Source: Deinococcus sp. QL22 (GTDB lineage: Bacteria > Deinococcota > Deinococci > Deinococcales > Deinococcaceae). From it: a stretch of DNA of 64,000 nucleotides. The stretch lies in assembly GCF_023370075.1 (NCBI RefSeq), contig NZ_CP097149.1:1441001-1505000 (forward strand). Direction: 5' to 3'. This document shows positions 27,406 through 35,961 of the stretch, piece after piece (positions within the stretch are counted from its first letter, which is position 1; every line of letters starts with the position of its first letter). A program made the translations under genes and the position numbers. The notes below the pieces were generated by a model, which searched no databases, was not told the DNA's origin, and saw nothing but the letters and a program-made list of their open reading frames with translations.

Positions 27406-27978
27406 ATGGATGTACTCGCGCTGTACAAGGAAGCGGGCGCTTACCACGAGGGGCATTTTTTGCTCGCCTCTGGTCGCCATTCACCCAAGTTTTTGCAGTC
27501 CACCACGGTCTTGCAGTATCCCCACCTGACCGAGCGGATTGGGCAGGCCATCGCCGAAAAGCTGCGTGAGGCCCACATCGGGGCGCGGTTGGTCGTCGGC
27601 CCCGCGATGGGCGGCGTAGTGCTGGCCTACGAAGTGGCCCGCCATACCGGGGGCCGCGCCATTTTTTCGGAAAAAGTGCAGATGGAAGGCGGCAGCAACG
27701 CCATGAAAATCCGCGAGGCCTTTACCCTTTCGCCCGGTGAACCGTTTGTGGCCGTAGAAGACGTGCTGACCACAGGCGGTAGCGTTCTGAAAGCCGTTCG
27801 CGCCACCGAAGCGGCGGGCGGGCGCTGCGTCGGCATTGCCTGCATCGTGGATCGCCGCAAGGAAGACGGCCCGCTGGAAGGTTATCCGCTGATCGCCCTC
27901 ACCCGCCTGACCTTCGACACCTACGCCCCAGCCGACGTGCCGGACTGGTTGGCGGAGCGGCCCTTGCAGGAGATTTAG
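27406..27978 (+). CDS. pyrE: Orotate phosphoribosyltransferase
   Basis: A 190-residue enzyme of pyrimidine synthesis that joins orotate to PRPP giving OMP. The PRPP-binding motif FVAVEDVLTTGGSVLKAV is intact at about 115-132, with VVGPAMGGVVLAYEVAR and the catalytic Lys in the FSEKVQMEG flexible loop. Length matches the family from the ATG at 27406; the frame is open 14 more codons upstream. Stands alone and divergent from the small HTH gene. Confidence 0.95.
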   Translation: MDVLALYKEAGAYHEGHFLLASGRHSPKFLQSTTVLQYPHLTERIGQAIAEKLREAHIGARLVVGPAMGGVVLAYEVARHTGGRAIFSEKVQMEGGSNAMKIREAFTLSPGEPFVAVEDVLTTGGSVLKAVRATEAAGGRCVGIACIVDRRKEDGPLEGYPLIALTRLTFDTYAPADVPDWLAERPLQEI

Positions 27979-28539
27979 GGCTTTGTAGAGAAGGTTTGAG
28001 CTGTGGCCTTCGCTCCTTGCGACAGCTTTGATCCCAACTTCTTGGTCGGCTCCCACGTTTTGCCCCGCCCCCAACTCCCTCTGTTCCGCAGCTTTGCAAG
28101 TCCCCCACCGGGTAGGGGGGCAGCGCTGCGCTCGGCAGGATTGATCTTGTCGCGTTCACACTCGGCTAAACCGTTCGTCTGAGGCGAAATTGCCAGTTGT
28201 CTTAACGCTGGAATCGGCCCGCCCATCGCGTGGACGACGACCTCACACGGATAGGGCAGGGACGGGGTTTCTATTTGCAGCTCCTCACCCTTGGCTTGCA
28301 AAGCTCCGCAGGCGAGAGAGCGCCATGATTGACCTCCTGCCCCGGCCTCAACTCAGTACAAAAATTTACCTGCTCTGCCGTGCCTGAAAGTTGGGTACGG
28401 TTTTTTGCTGTCCTGATGCGGCTTTCCAGGTTCCAATGTTTGACTTTACTGCTTATCTGGGTTCATCCCACACCAAAGACGCGGCCTTCATGAAGGTTGA
28501 CAGGCAGTTAACAAATGGCGCACACTCTCTTTGTCCTAA
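27979..28539. other. Long gene-free region upstream of lacI
   Basis: About 560 bases with only short open frames that look like noise. The first part (about 28040-28135) is a GC-rich repeat related to the one at 26130-26260. The rest has lower GC and leads into the regulatory region of the sugar operon. I see no RNA gene here. Confidence 0.6.
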
Positions 28540-28554
28540 TGTAATCGTTTGCAA
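28540..28554 (+). promoter_or_regulatory. LacI-type operator 1
   Basis: TGTAATCGTTTGCAA, 14 of 15 bases identical to operator 2 and roughly palindromic around the central CG, as for LacI-family sites. The two sites are 67 bases apart, a distance that permits looping. Confidence 0.65.
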
Positions 28555-28606
28555 GCACCGCTTCTCGTCTGGCAGCGGCCCACAGAATAAAATTCATCTA
28601 TAAAGG

Positions 28607-28621
28607 TGTAATCGATTGCAA
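28607..28621 (+). promoter_or_regulatory. LacI-type operator 2, overlapping the lacI start
   Basis: TGTAATCGATTGCAA, whose last A is the first base of the lacI ATG. A TATAAA box (28599-28604) lies just before it, so a bound repressor would cover the transcription start and the translation start. This implies autoregulation. Confidence 0.7.
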
Positions 28622-29652
28622 TGTCAAGCATTCAAGATGTCGCCACCCTTGCCAATGTCTCTGCGGCTACTGCGTCCCGTGCGCTTAGTCGCCCGGATAT
28701 GGTCGCCCAGCCTACCCGCGAACGTGTGCTACACGCCGCGCAACAACTGGGTTACCAGCCTAATATGCTGGCCCGCAGCCTGCGCCAACGCGAAACGCGC
28801 ACCATCGGCGTCATCGTGACCGATATCTTGAACCACTTTCATGCCACGCTGGCCAAAGGCGTGCAGGACGCCGCAGACCGTCACGGTTACACGGCCTTCC
28901 TGTTCAATACCGACGAAGATGCGGGCAAAGAGCGCCGGGCTCTGGATACCTTGCGTGGGCATTTGCCGCAGGGCCTGATCGTGGTGCCCACTCCCCACAC
29001 CCGCGAAAACCTGAAACTCGTTCCCAATTTGCCCATCGTGGAACTTGACCGGGTCACGGGCAATCCGGGCGTGACCACGGTGACGGTAGACAATATCGGC
29101 GGGGCGCGGGCGGCCACCAAGCACCTGATCGGCCTCGGCCACACGCGCATCGGCATGATCGTGGGCAAGCTGGACATCAGCACCGCCGTAGAGCGCCACA
29201 CCGGATTTCGGCAAATGCTGGAAGAGTCGGGCGTTGCGTACCACCCCGACCTGGTGCTCCCCGGAGAACACCGCGAACAAGATGGACGGAAAGCGGCGAT
29301 GCGCCTGCTGAGCTTGCCCGCCCACCTGCGCCCCACCGCCCTGTTTGTGGGCAACAACGAAATGACGGTGGGCGCAGTGCTGGCCGCCCGCGAACTGGGC
29401 CTGAACATTCCCGGAGACCTGTCTATCGTTGGCTTCGACGACTCCCGCTGGGCACAGACCATGACCCCGCCCCTGACGGTGGTGGCGCAGCCCGCTTACG
29501 ACCTCGGCGTGCTGGCCTGCGACCACCTGATTGCTCAACTCGGCCACATCCAAGCGGGCCGCGCCCGCGCCTCTCCGGCCCGCGTGCAACTGCCCACCGA
29601 ACTAATTTTACGGCAATCCACGGCTCCGCCCGTTTGCGTTCCAACCGCTTAG
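28621..29652 (+). CDS. LacI family sugar-responsive regulator
   Basis: A 343-residue regulator. Residues 1-50 are the LacI helix-turn-helix and hinge (IQDVATLANVSAATASRALS), then a periplasmic-binding-like sensor domain with DRVTGNPGVTTVTVDN, the GHTRIGMIVG and GFDDSRWAQTMTPPLTVVAQP motifs. It heads a rightward operon with binding protein, permease, ATPase and kinase, so it very probably represses them and is released by the transported sugar or its phosphate. The two near-identical 15-base sites upstream are its likely operators. Confidence 0.9.
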   Translation: MSSIQDVATLANVSAATASRALSRPDMVAQPTRERVLHAAQQLGYQPNMLARSLRQRETRTIGVIVTDILNHFHATLAKGVQDAADRHGYTAFLFNTDEDAGKERRALDTLRGHLPQGLIVVPTPHTRENLKLVPNLPIVELDRVTGNPGVTTVTVDNIGGARAATKHLIGLGHTRIGMIVGKLDISTAVERHTGFRQMLEESGVAYHPDLVLPGEHREQDGRKAAMRLLSLPAHLRPTALFVGNNEMTVGAVLAARELGLNIPGDLSIVGFDDSRWAQTMTPPLTVVAQPAYDLGVLACDHLIAQLGHIQAGRARASPARVQLPTELILRQSTAPPVCVPTA

Positions 29653-29705
29653 TTGTTCTGTCTGCCCCCGGCTCCCGCCTTCTTTCACCCCATAGGAGAA
29701 CCACC

Positions 29706-30719
29706 ATGCGTCACTCCAAGATTGCTGCCGTTGTCGCCACCCTCGCCCTGTCTGCCACTACCGCCGTGAGTGTCGCGCTTGCCCAGAGCAGCGCCCAGCC
29801 CATCATCGGCCTGATTACCAAAACCGAAACCAACCCCTTTTTCGTGAAGATGAAAGAGGGCGCGCAGAAGGAAGCCACCCGCCTCGGGGCCAAGCTGCTG
29901 ACGGGCGCGGGCAAGGCAGACGGTGACAACGCCGGACAGGTGACCGCGATTGAAAACATGGTGGCTGCCGGAGCCAAAACCATCCTGATTACGCCCAGCG
30001 ACGCCAAAGCTATCGTGCCCGCCATTGCCAAAGCCCGCGCCGCTGGCGTGATGGTCATCGCGCTCGACAGCCCCACCGAACCCACCACCGCCGTAGACGC
30101 GCTGTTTGCCACCAACAACTATCAGGCAGGCGTCCTGATCGGGCAGTGGGCCAAAAAAGCGATGGGCAACAAGAAAGCTGTGATCGCCGCACTCGACCTG
30201 TTCCCCGGCCACCCGGTGGGCATTGCCCGCCACAACGGCTTCCTTGCTGGATTCGGCACGGCGGGTATCAGCGCCACCACCAAAAATCAGGTGAACACGG
30301 GCGTGTCCTGCGCTCAGGATTCTTTCGGGGATCAGGCCAAGGGACAGACCGCTATGGAAAACTGCCTCCAGCGCAACCCCAACATCAACCTCGTGTACAC
30401 CATCAATGAACCCGCCGCTGCTGGTGCGTACCAGGCCCTCAAAGCCATCGGGCGTGAAAAAGACGTGCTGATCGTGTCGGTCGACGGCGGCTGCGCGGGC
30501 GTGCGGAACGTGGTCAGCGGCGTCATTGCGGCCACCAGCCAGCAGTACCCCCTCAAGATGGCCTCTATGGGCGTCGCCGCAGGCGTGAACTATGCCAAAA
30601 CCGGCAAGAAAGTCAGCGGCTACACCGACACGGGCGTGACGCTGGTCACCAACAAGGCGCAGGCCGGCGTCAAGAGCAGCAACACCACCTTCGGCCTCGC
30701 CAACTGCTGGGGCAAGTAA
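29706..30719 (+). CDS. Sugar ABC transporter substrate-binding protein (FrcB-like)
   Basis: A 337-residue secreted binding protein. A signal peptide (about 1-27, ending ALAQS) is followed by the type I periplasmic fold with IIGLITKTETNPFFVKMKEGA, TNNYQAGVLIG and VSVDGGCAGVRNV. The closest named family is fructose/ribose-type CUT2 binding proteins, FrcB in particular. Two Cys (in GVSCAQDS and ENCLQR) may form a disulfide. An AGGAG ribosome site precedes the ATG at 29706. The substrate is inferred, not shown; a fructose or xylose-like pentose fits the kinase in the operon. Confidence 0.88.
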   Translation: MRHSKIAAVVATLALSATTAVSVALAQSSAQPIIGLITKTETNPFFVKMKEGAQKEATRLGAKLLTGAGKADGDNAGQVTAIENMVAAGAKTILITPSDAKAIVPAIAKARAAGVMVIALDSPTEPTTAVDALFATNNYQAGVLIGQWAKKAMGNKKAVIAALDLFPGHPVGIARHNGFLAGFGTAGISATTKNQVNTGVSCAQDSFGDQAKGQTAMENCLQRNPNINLVYTINEPAAAGAYQALKAIGREKDVLIVSVDGGCAGVRNVVSGVIAATSQQYPLKMASMGVAAGVNYAKTGKKVSGYTDTGVTLVTNKAQAGVKSSNTTFGLANCWGK

Positions 30720-30856
30720 GCGGGCCAGAGGGGAAAGAATGAGCGCAAGCGATTCACCTCGCCCTTCTTAGCCCCTCAGACCCTGACCCCTCAGACCCTA
30801 GCCCCTGAGGCCCGTCCCAACCTCAACCCCTAACGCCTTCCGCTCGCCACCCAGAA

Positions 30857-30892
30857 GGAAGCCGACACAGCCACTGCGCTGGGCTGGCTTCC
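30857..30892 (+). terminator. Stem-loop between binding protein and permease genes
   Basis: GGAAGCC (30857-30863) with GGCTTCC (30886-30892) and an inner AGCC/GGCT pair. Downstream is only moderately U-rich. Such stems between binding protein and permease lower permease expression or protect the upstream mRNA. Confidence 0.6.
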
Positions 30893-30927
30893 CCCTTCCT
30901 ATTCCTTTTGCCTCAGAGGTTCCTGTC

Positions 30928-31908
30928 ATGACCCAGCCTGCTACTGCTCCGCCCCCTGCCAAACGTCCGGCGTTGCCCAGCCTCACTACGCTGGGGCCGC
31001 TGCTGGCCTTGCTGCTGGCCTGCATCTTTTTTGCCACGCAGTCCGACCGTTTCCTGACGGCCACCACGCTGTCTTTGGTTCTCAAACAGATTTCTTTCGT
31101 GGCGGTCATCGCCATCGGCCAAACGCTGATTATTCTGACTTCGGGCATCGACCTGAGTTGCGGCGTGATTATGGCGCTGGGCAGCGTGGTCATGACCAAA
31201 TTTGCCGTAGAACTGGGAATGCCGCCCATCGTGGCAATTCTCTGCGGGTTGGCAATTACCACCGCCATCGGAGCGCTGAACGGCGTACTGATTACCCGGC
31301 TCAGGCTGCCGCCGTTTATAGCCACGCTGGGCATGTACGGCATTGTATTTGCGGCCACCCAGATCTATTCCAACGCCCAGACCGTTACCGATTTGCCCCC
31401 CGCGCTCAACTTTTTGGGCCAGACCTTCAATGTTCTGGGCACGCCCTTTACTTACGGCGCAGTGCTGATGCTGATGCTGTTTGGTGTGGCCTGGTTTTTC
31501 CTGACCCAGACTGCGCCGGGCCGTCATGTGTACGCGGTGGGCAACAACCCCGAAGCCGTGCGCCTGAGCGGGATTCCCACCACGCGGCTCCTGATCAGTG
31601 TGTATGCGGTGGCGGGTCTGCTGTACGGCATTGCCGCCCTGATTCTGGTGGGCCGGGTCGGTGCAGGCGATCCCAACGCCGGACAGACCGAAAACCTGGA
31701 AAGCATCACCGCCGTCGTGCTGGGCGGCACCAGCCTGTTCGGTGGGCGCGGCAACGTACTGGGCACTTTTCTGGGGGCGCTGATCGTGGGCGTGTTCCGG
31801 GTGGGCCTCACCCTCAGCGGCGTCAACAGCGTGTACCAGATTCTCATCACGGGTGTGCTGATTATTCTGGCCGTCGCCACCGACCAATTCTCCAGAAGGA
31901 AGGCGTAA
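30928..31908 (+). CDS. Sugar ABC transporter permease (FrcC/RbsC family)
   Basis: A 326-residue permease with about nine hydrophobic helices. It shows the CUT2 permease motifs GQTLIILTSGIDLSCGVIMALG (residues about 65-85, quoted in part) and the EAA-type loop around AVGNNPEAVRLSGIPTTR. The protein forms the membrane channel of the sugar importer with the ATPase encoded 4 bases downstream. Starts at ATG 30928, following a 208-base gap after the binding protein that carries a stem-loop. Confidence 0.9.
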   Translation: MTQPATAPPPAKRPALPSLTTLGPLLALLLACIFFATQSDRFLTATTLSLVLKQISFVAVIAIGQTLIILTSGIDLSCGVIMALGSVVMTKFAVELGMPPIVAILCGLAITTAIGALNGVLITRLRLPPFIATLGMYGIVFAATQIYSNAQTVTDLPPALNFLGQTFNVLGTPFTYGAVLMLMLFGVAWFFLTQTAPGRHVYAVGNNPEAVRLSGIPTTRLLISVYAVAGLLYGIAALILVGRVGAGDPNAGQTENLESITAVVLGGTSLFGGRGNVLGTFLGALIVGVFRVGLTLSGVNSVYQILITGVLIILAVATDQFSRRKA

Positions 31909-31912
31909 TTTC

Positions 31913-32737
<825 letters not shown>

Positions 32738-32876
32738 AGTTGTCCCGTAAGTGATTGGTTCTGAACTCAGGCCCACCGTGAATCAGCGGCGGGCCTGCCT
32801 GCATGTAGGTCAGCGCGTGTAGACAGCACTCTGGCTCTGCGGGCCTGTGCCTGGGCGCGGCAGCCAGAATAGAACC

Positions 32877-34337
32877 ATGACGCTTAGCCATCCGGCCCAC
32901 CCGTTCGACCCGGCCCATGCTTCCCCCGAAGGATTGGCCCTGGCCCTCGATCTGGGCACCGGCAGCGTGAAAGTCGGTTTGGTGACCGCAGGCGGCGAAT
33001 TGGTGCGGCAGGCCAGCCGTGCTTACCCGGCGCTGTCGGTGCATCCGGGCTGGGCCGAAACCGACCCGGCGGCGTGGTGGGCCGGGGTGGTCGGGGCCGT
33101 GCAGGAGGTGCTGGAGGGCCTAGACCCGGCGCGGGTGCAGGCCCTCGGTTTAAGTGGACAGATGCACGGCGTGGTCTTGGTGGATGCGGGTGGCCAATCC
33201 CTGCGCCCCGCCGTGCTGTGGTCGGATACGCGCAGCGCGGCAGAACTGGCCTCCTTTTCGGCTCTTGACCCTTCGCTGCTGGCGCGGCTGGGCAACCCGC
33301 CTGTAGCGGGCATGGCGGGGCCAACCCTGCTGTGGCTGAGGCAGCACGAGCCAGCTCACTATCAGACGGCACGCTGGGCATTGCAACCCAAAGACTGGCT
33401 GCGGCTTTACCTGACCGGAGAAGTTGCCACTGACCCATCGGACGCGTCAGGCACGCTGCTGTACGACCTGACGGCGCAGGCCTGGTCGGGAGAAATATTG
33501 GAGAAGCTGGGCCTGAATCCAGCGCTGCTGCCACCCGTGCTGCCCTCGAATGCGGTGGCGGGAACGCTTCTGGCTCCAGTGGCCGCCGAACTGGGCTTGC
33601 TCACAGGAATTCCCATCGTGACCGGAGCCGCTGACACCGCCGCCGCCCTGTACGGCAGTGGCCTGCTGCCCGGCGAAGCCCAACTGACGGTGGGCACGGG
33701 CGCTCAGGTGGTGGTAAGGGCCGCCATGTTGCCTGCCGCGCATTCCAGCCTGCACGTGTTCCGCGAGGCCGAGGGTGCGGGGTGCTACACGCTGGCGGCC
33801 ATTCAAAATGCGGGCCTGGTGCTGGAATGGGCACGCCGAACCCTGCGCCTGACCTGGCCCGAATTTTACGCGGCGGCGCAGGAAATAGACGCCGACCCGC
33901 TGCCCACCTTTTTGCCCTACCTGACCGGAGACCGGACGCCGCACCTTGATCCCCACGCCCGCGCCGCCTGGGTGGGCCTGAACGCCGCCCATGATCACCG
34001 CCATATGGCCCGCGCCGCCTTTGAGGGGGTCGCCCTGTCCATCGCGCAGGCCGCCGAACTGCTGCCGCTGTTGCCGGGGCAAGCGCTGTTGTTGGCCGGC
34101 GGCGGCACGGTAGACCCCTGGTGGCGGCAACTGCTGGCCGATTGCCTGGGACGAGAACTGCGCGCCGTCGCCACGCCGGGAGCCTCGGTGCTGGGTGCGG
34201 CGCGGCTGGCGTGGGCAGGAATTGGGGTCGAAAGGCCGCCCACGCGCCCACAGGTCACCGCCGTTATCGTGCCGCAGGTGGGCCGGATTTCGGCAGAGCG
34301 GCACCGGGCGTTTCGGGCGGCGTACCGGGCAGTCTGA
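32877..34337 (+). CDS. xylB: FGGY family carbohydrate kinase, probable xylulokinase
   Basis: A 486-residue kinase with the FGGY fold: LALDLGTGSVKVGLV (phosphate 1), GLSGQMHGVVLVD, DASGTLLYDL and the C-terminal ATP-binding LLAGGGTVDPWWRQLLADCLG. The GLSGQMHG motif is typical of xylulokinase, which converts D-xylulose to xylulose-5-phosphate. It is last in the sugar operon, 139 bases after the ATPase, and CAGAAT lies 6 bases before the ATG, so it may also have its own leaderless transcript. Its presence suggests the imported sugar enters via xylulose, or another ketose. Confidence 0.85.
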   Translation: MTLSHPAHPFDPAHASPEGLALALDLGTGSVKVGLVTAGGELVRQASRAYPALSVHPGWAETDPAAWWAGVVGAVQEVLEGLDPARVQALGLSGQMHGVVLVDAGGQSLRPAVLWSDTRSAAELASFSALDPSLLARLGNPPVAGMAGPTLLWLRQHEPAHYQTARWALQPKDWLRLYLTGEVATDPSDASGTLLYDLTAQAWSGEILEKLGLNPALLPPVLPSNAVAGTLLAPVAAELGLLTGIPIVTGAADTAAALYGSGLLPGEAQLTVGTGAQVVVRAAMLPAAHSSLHVFREAEGAGCYTLAAIQNAGLVLEWARRTLRLTWPEFYAAAQEIDADPLPTFLPYLTGDRTPHLDPHARAAWVGLNAAHDHRHMARAAFEGVALSIAQAAELLPLLPGQALLLAGGGTVDPWWRQLLADCLGRELRAVATPGASVLGAARLAWAGIGVERPPTRPQVTAVIVPQVGRISAERHRAFRAAYRAV

Positions 34338-34464
34338 GGGGTGGACGGTCTAAGGGTCTAAGAACTCGCCCCAACACTCTTCCCTCCCCTTGAGGGGGGC
34401 ATTGCGGAGCAATGGGGGGGGTTAGGCCAGTAGTACAGACGCCCCGCCCCTTGCTCCGTCACCT

Positions 34465-35490
34465 TCACCGATCCGTCGTCACCGTATACGTTCCGTCGCT
34501 GCTGCCTGTAAAGGTCACCGTGCCGTTCTGGTCGGTGCGGTAGATGCGGATGCCGTTTTGCTTGTACAAATCCAGCGCCGTTTTGGTCGGGTGGCCGTAA
34601 TTGTTGTCTCCCACGCCGATGACTACATTTTCGGGCCGCACCTGCGCCAGCCACGCCGGATGGTCGCCGTTGGCCGCGCCGTGATGAATGCTCTTGTACA
34701 GCTGAAACGGACCCTTGATTTCCGGGCGGTCTTCTTCCAGCCAGGCCTGCGTTTCGGGCTTCTCGCTGTCGCCCGTCATCAGGGCATGAAAATTGCCGAA
34801 ATCCAGGCGAATGCCGATGCTGTTTTCGTTCTGGTCTTTGCCCATGCCAGCGGGCGGGTCAATCACGCGCACCTTCACGCTGCCCAGATTGATCACCTGA
34901 TCGCCCGCCTTCTGAAATTTGGTGCCGGCGGCTTCGAGGCCGTCTACAAGGCGCTTCCAGGTCTGGGTGGTGGCCGGAATGCCGTTGTTGATAAACAGCG
35001 TGGGCTTGGCTTCGGCGGCAGGAACCAGGCCCGCAATATGGTCGGCGTCGCCGTGACTGGCGATCATCAGGTCAATCTTGGTGATGCCGTAGGTCTCCAT
35101 ATGCTCGCGCATCCGCTCGGCGCTGCGGCCCCCGTCGTATAGCAGTGTTTTGCCTTCAGGACTGCGAATGAGTACGGCGTCGCCCTGCCCCACGTCCAGA
35201 AAGCGGATCGTGACCTGTCCGGCAGGTGTTTTGGTGGTGTCGGGTGTGGTGGTCGTGGTGCCGCCCCCAAACAGGCCGCCGCCCGCGCACGCCGCAAGAC
35301 TGGCAGTCAGCCCCAACACCAACAGACCCAACAAGTCTGAAGAAGTCGGACGGCCCCGGCTCTTGCCCGTTTTGGCGGTGCTGCGCGCCCTTTTGCCTGT
35401 CGAAGCAGCTTTGGGAGCCGCCTTCTTGCTGACGGGGGCTTTTTTCGCCGCTGGCTTTTTCCCAGATTCCTTGTCTTTGGAGGGACTCAT
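34465..35490 (-). CDS. ComEC/Rec2-like metallo-beta-lactamase-fold hydrolase, membrane-linked
   Basis: A 341-residue protein. The first 55 residues are very basic (Lys/Ala/Ser-rich), followed by a hydrophobic stretch with lipobox-like LAACAGGG, a Thr-rich linker and the hydrolase domain. The metal motif HGDADHIAGL and FLDVGQGDAVLIRSPEG match the free-standing C-terminal domain of ComEC, which may degrade one DNA strand in uptake. It lacks the ComEC membrane channel. Its start overlaps the upstream DUF3006 gene by 4 bases. Whether it acts outside the cell is suggested by the lipobox, not proven; the Lys-rich N-terminus is odd for a lipoprotein. Confidence 0.85.
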   Translation of the reverse strand: MSPSKDKESGKKPAAKKAPVSKKAAPKAASTGKRARSTAKTGKSRGRPTSSDLLGLLVLGLTASLAACAGGGLFGGGTTTTTPDTTKTPAGQVTIRFLDVGQGDAVLIRSPEGKTLLYDGGRSAERMREHMETYGITKIDLMIASHGDADHIAGLVPAAEAKPTLFINNGIPATTQTWKRLVDGLEAAGTKFQKAGDQVINLGSVKVRVIDPPAGMGKDQNENSIGIRLDFGNFHALMTGDSEKPETQAWLEEDRPEIKGPFQLYKSIHHGAANGDHPAWLAQVRPENVVIGVGDNNYGHPTKTALDLYKQNGIRIYRTDQNGTVTFTGSSDGTYTVTTDR

Positions 35491-35849
35491 AGCGTAATTT
35501 CTCCGTCTGCATTCACAGCTAAGGTCGCGCCGCGTGCATTCCGGGCGTCCAGTTCAGCCCCACCTTCGGCCCGCCGCGCCTGCGTTTCTTCCTTCAGAAT
35601 ATGGGCTACCGCGCCGTCCGGGCCGTCCTGAATCCCCAAAATATCGCCCTCCTGCACGCCGCCGGGCAGCGATGAGAGCAAGATGTCCACCGTGCGGCCC
35701 GACGGCAATTCCACGCGGGCCATGCGGCCAGTCGGCGTGTCCTCGATTCCGTCTACTGTCCAGCGTTCGCCTGCCCACACACTTGCACCGGGGGAGGCGC
35801 TGGGGGGGGCCGGATTCTGTTCCTGCTCGGCTTTCGGCTCATCCTTCAC
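35487..35849 (-). CDS. DUF3006 domain protein
   Basis: A 120-residue protein starting at GTG 35849. After a Pro-rich tail, residues about 30-80 are a small beta-barrel of the DUF3006 type (WTVDGIEDTP, ARVELPSGRTVDILLSSLP, EGDILGIQDG). This family commonly sits beside ComEC-like hydrolases, as here, where the two overlap by 4 bases (ATGA) and must be coupled. Function unknown. An upstream in-frame ATG exists but would run into the next gene's leader. Confidence 0.75.
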   Translation of the reverse strand: MKDEPKAEQEQNPAPPSASPGASVWAGERWTVDGIEDTPTGRMARVELPSGRTVDILLSSLPGGVQEGDILGIQDGPDGAVAHILKEETQARRAEGGAELDARNARGATLAVNADGEITL

Positions 35850-35961
35850 GTGTACAGCGTACCGCGTGGAGCAACGATTAAGGCCGTTGTGCCCCCTCTT
35901 GGCCCCCCACTGCGCCACTCGGCGGATGCGCCCGCCCCCGCCCGCGCCCTACCCTGACCCT

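Noticed and set aside
27975..28301. Short open frames in the gene-free region after pyrE
   Set aside because: They overlap one another in several frames, have no ribosome site or -10 box and coincide with a dispersed GC-rich repeat.
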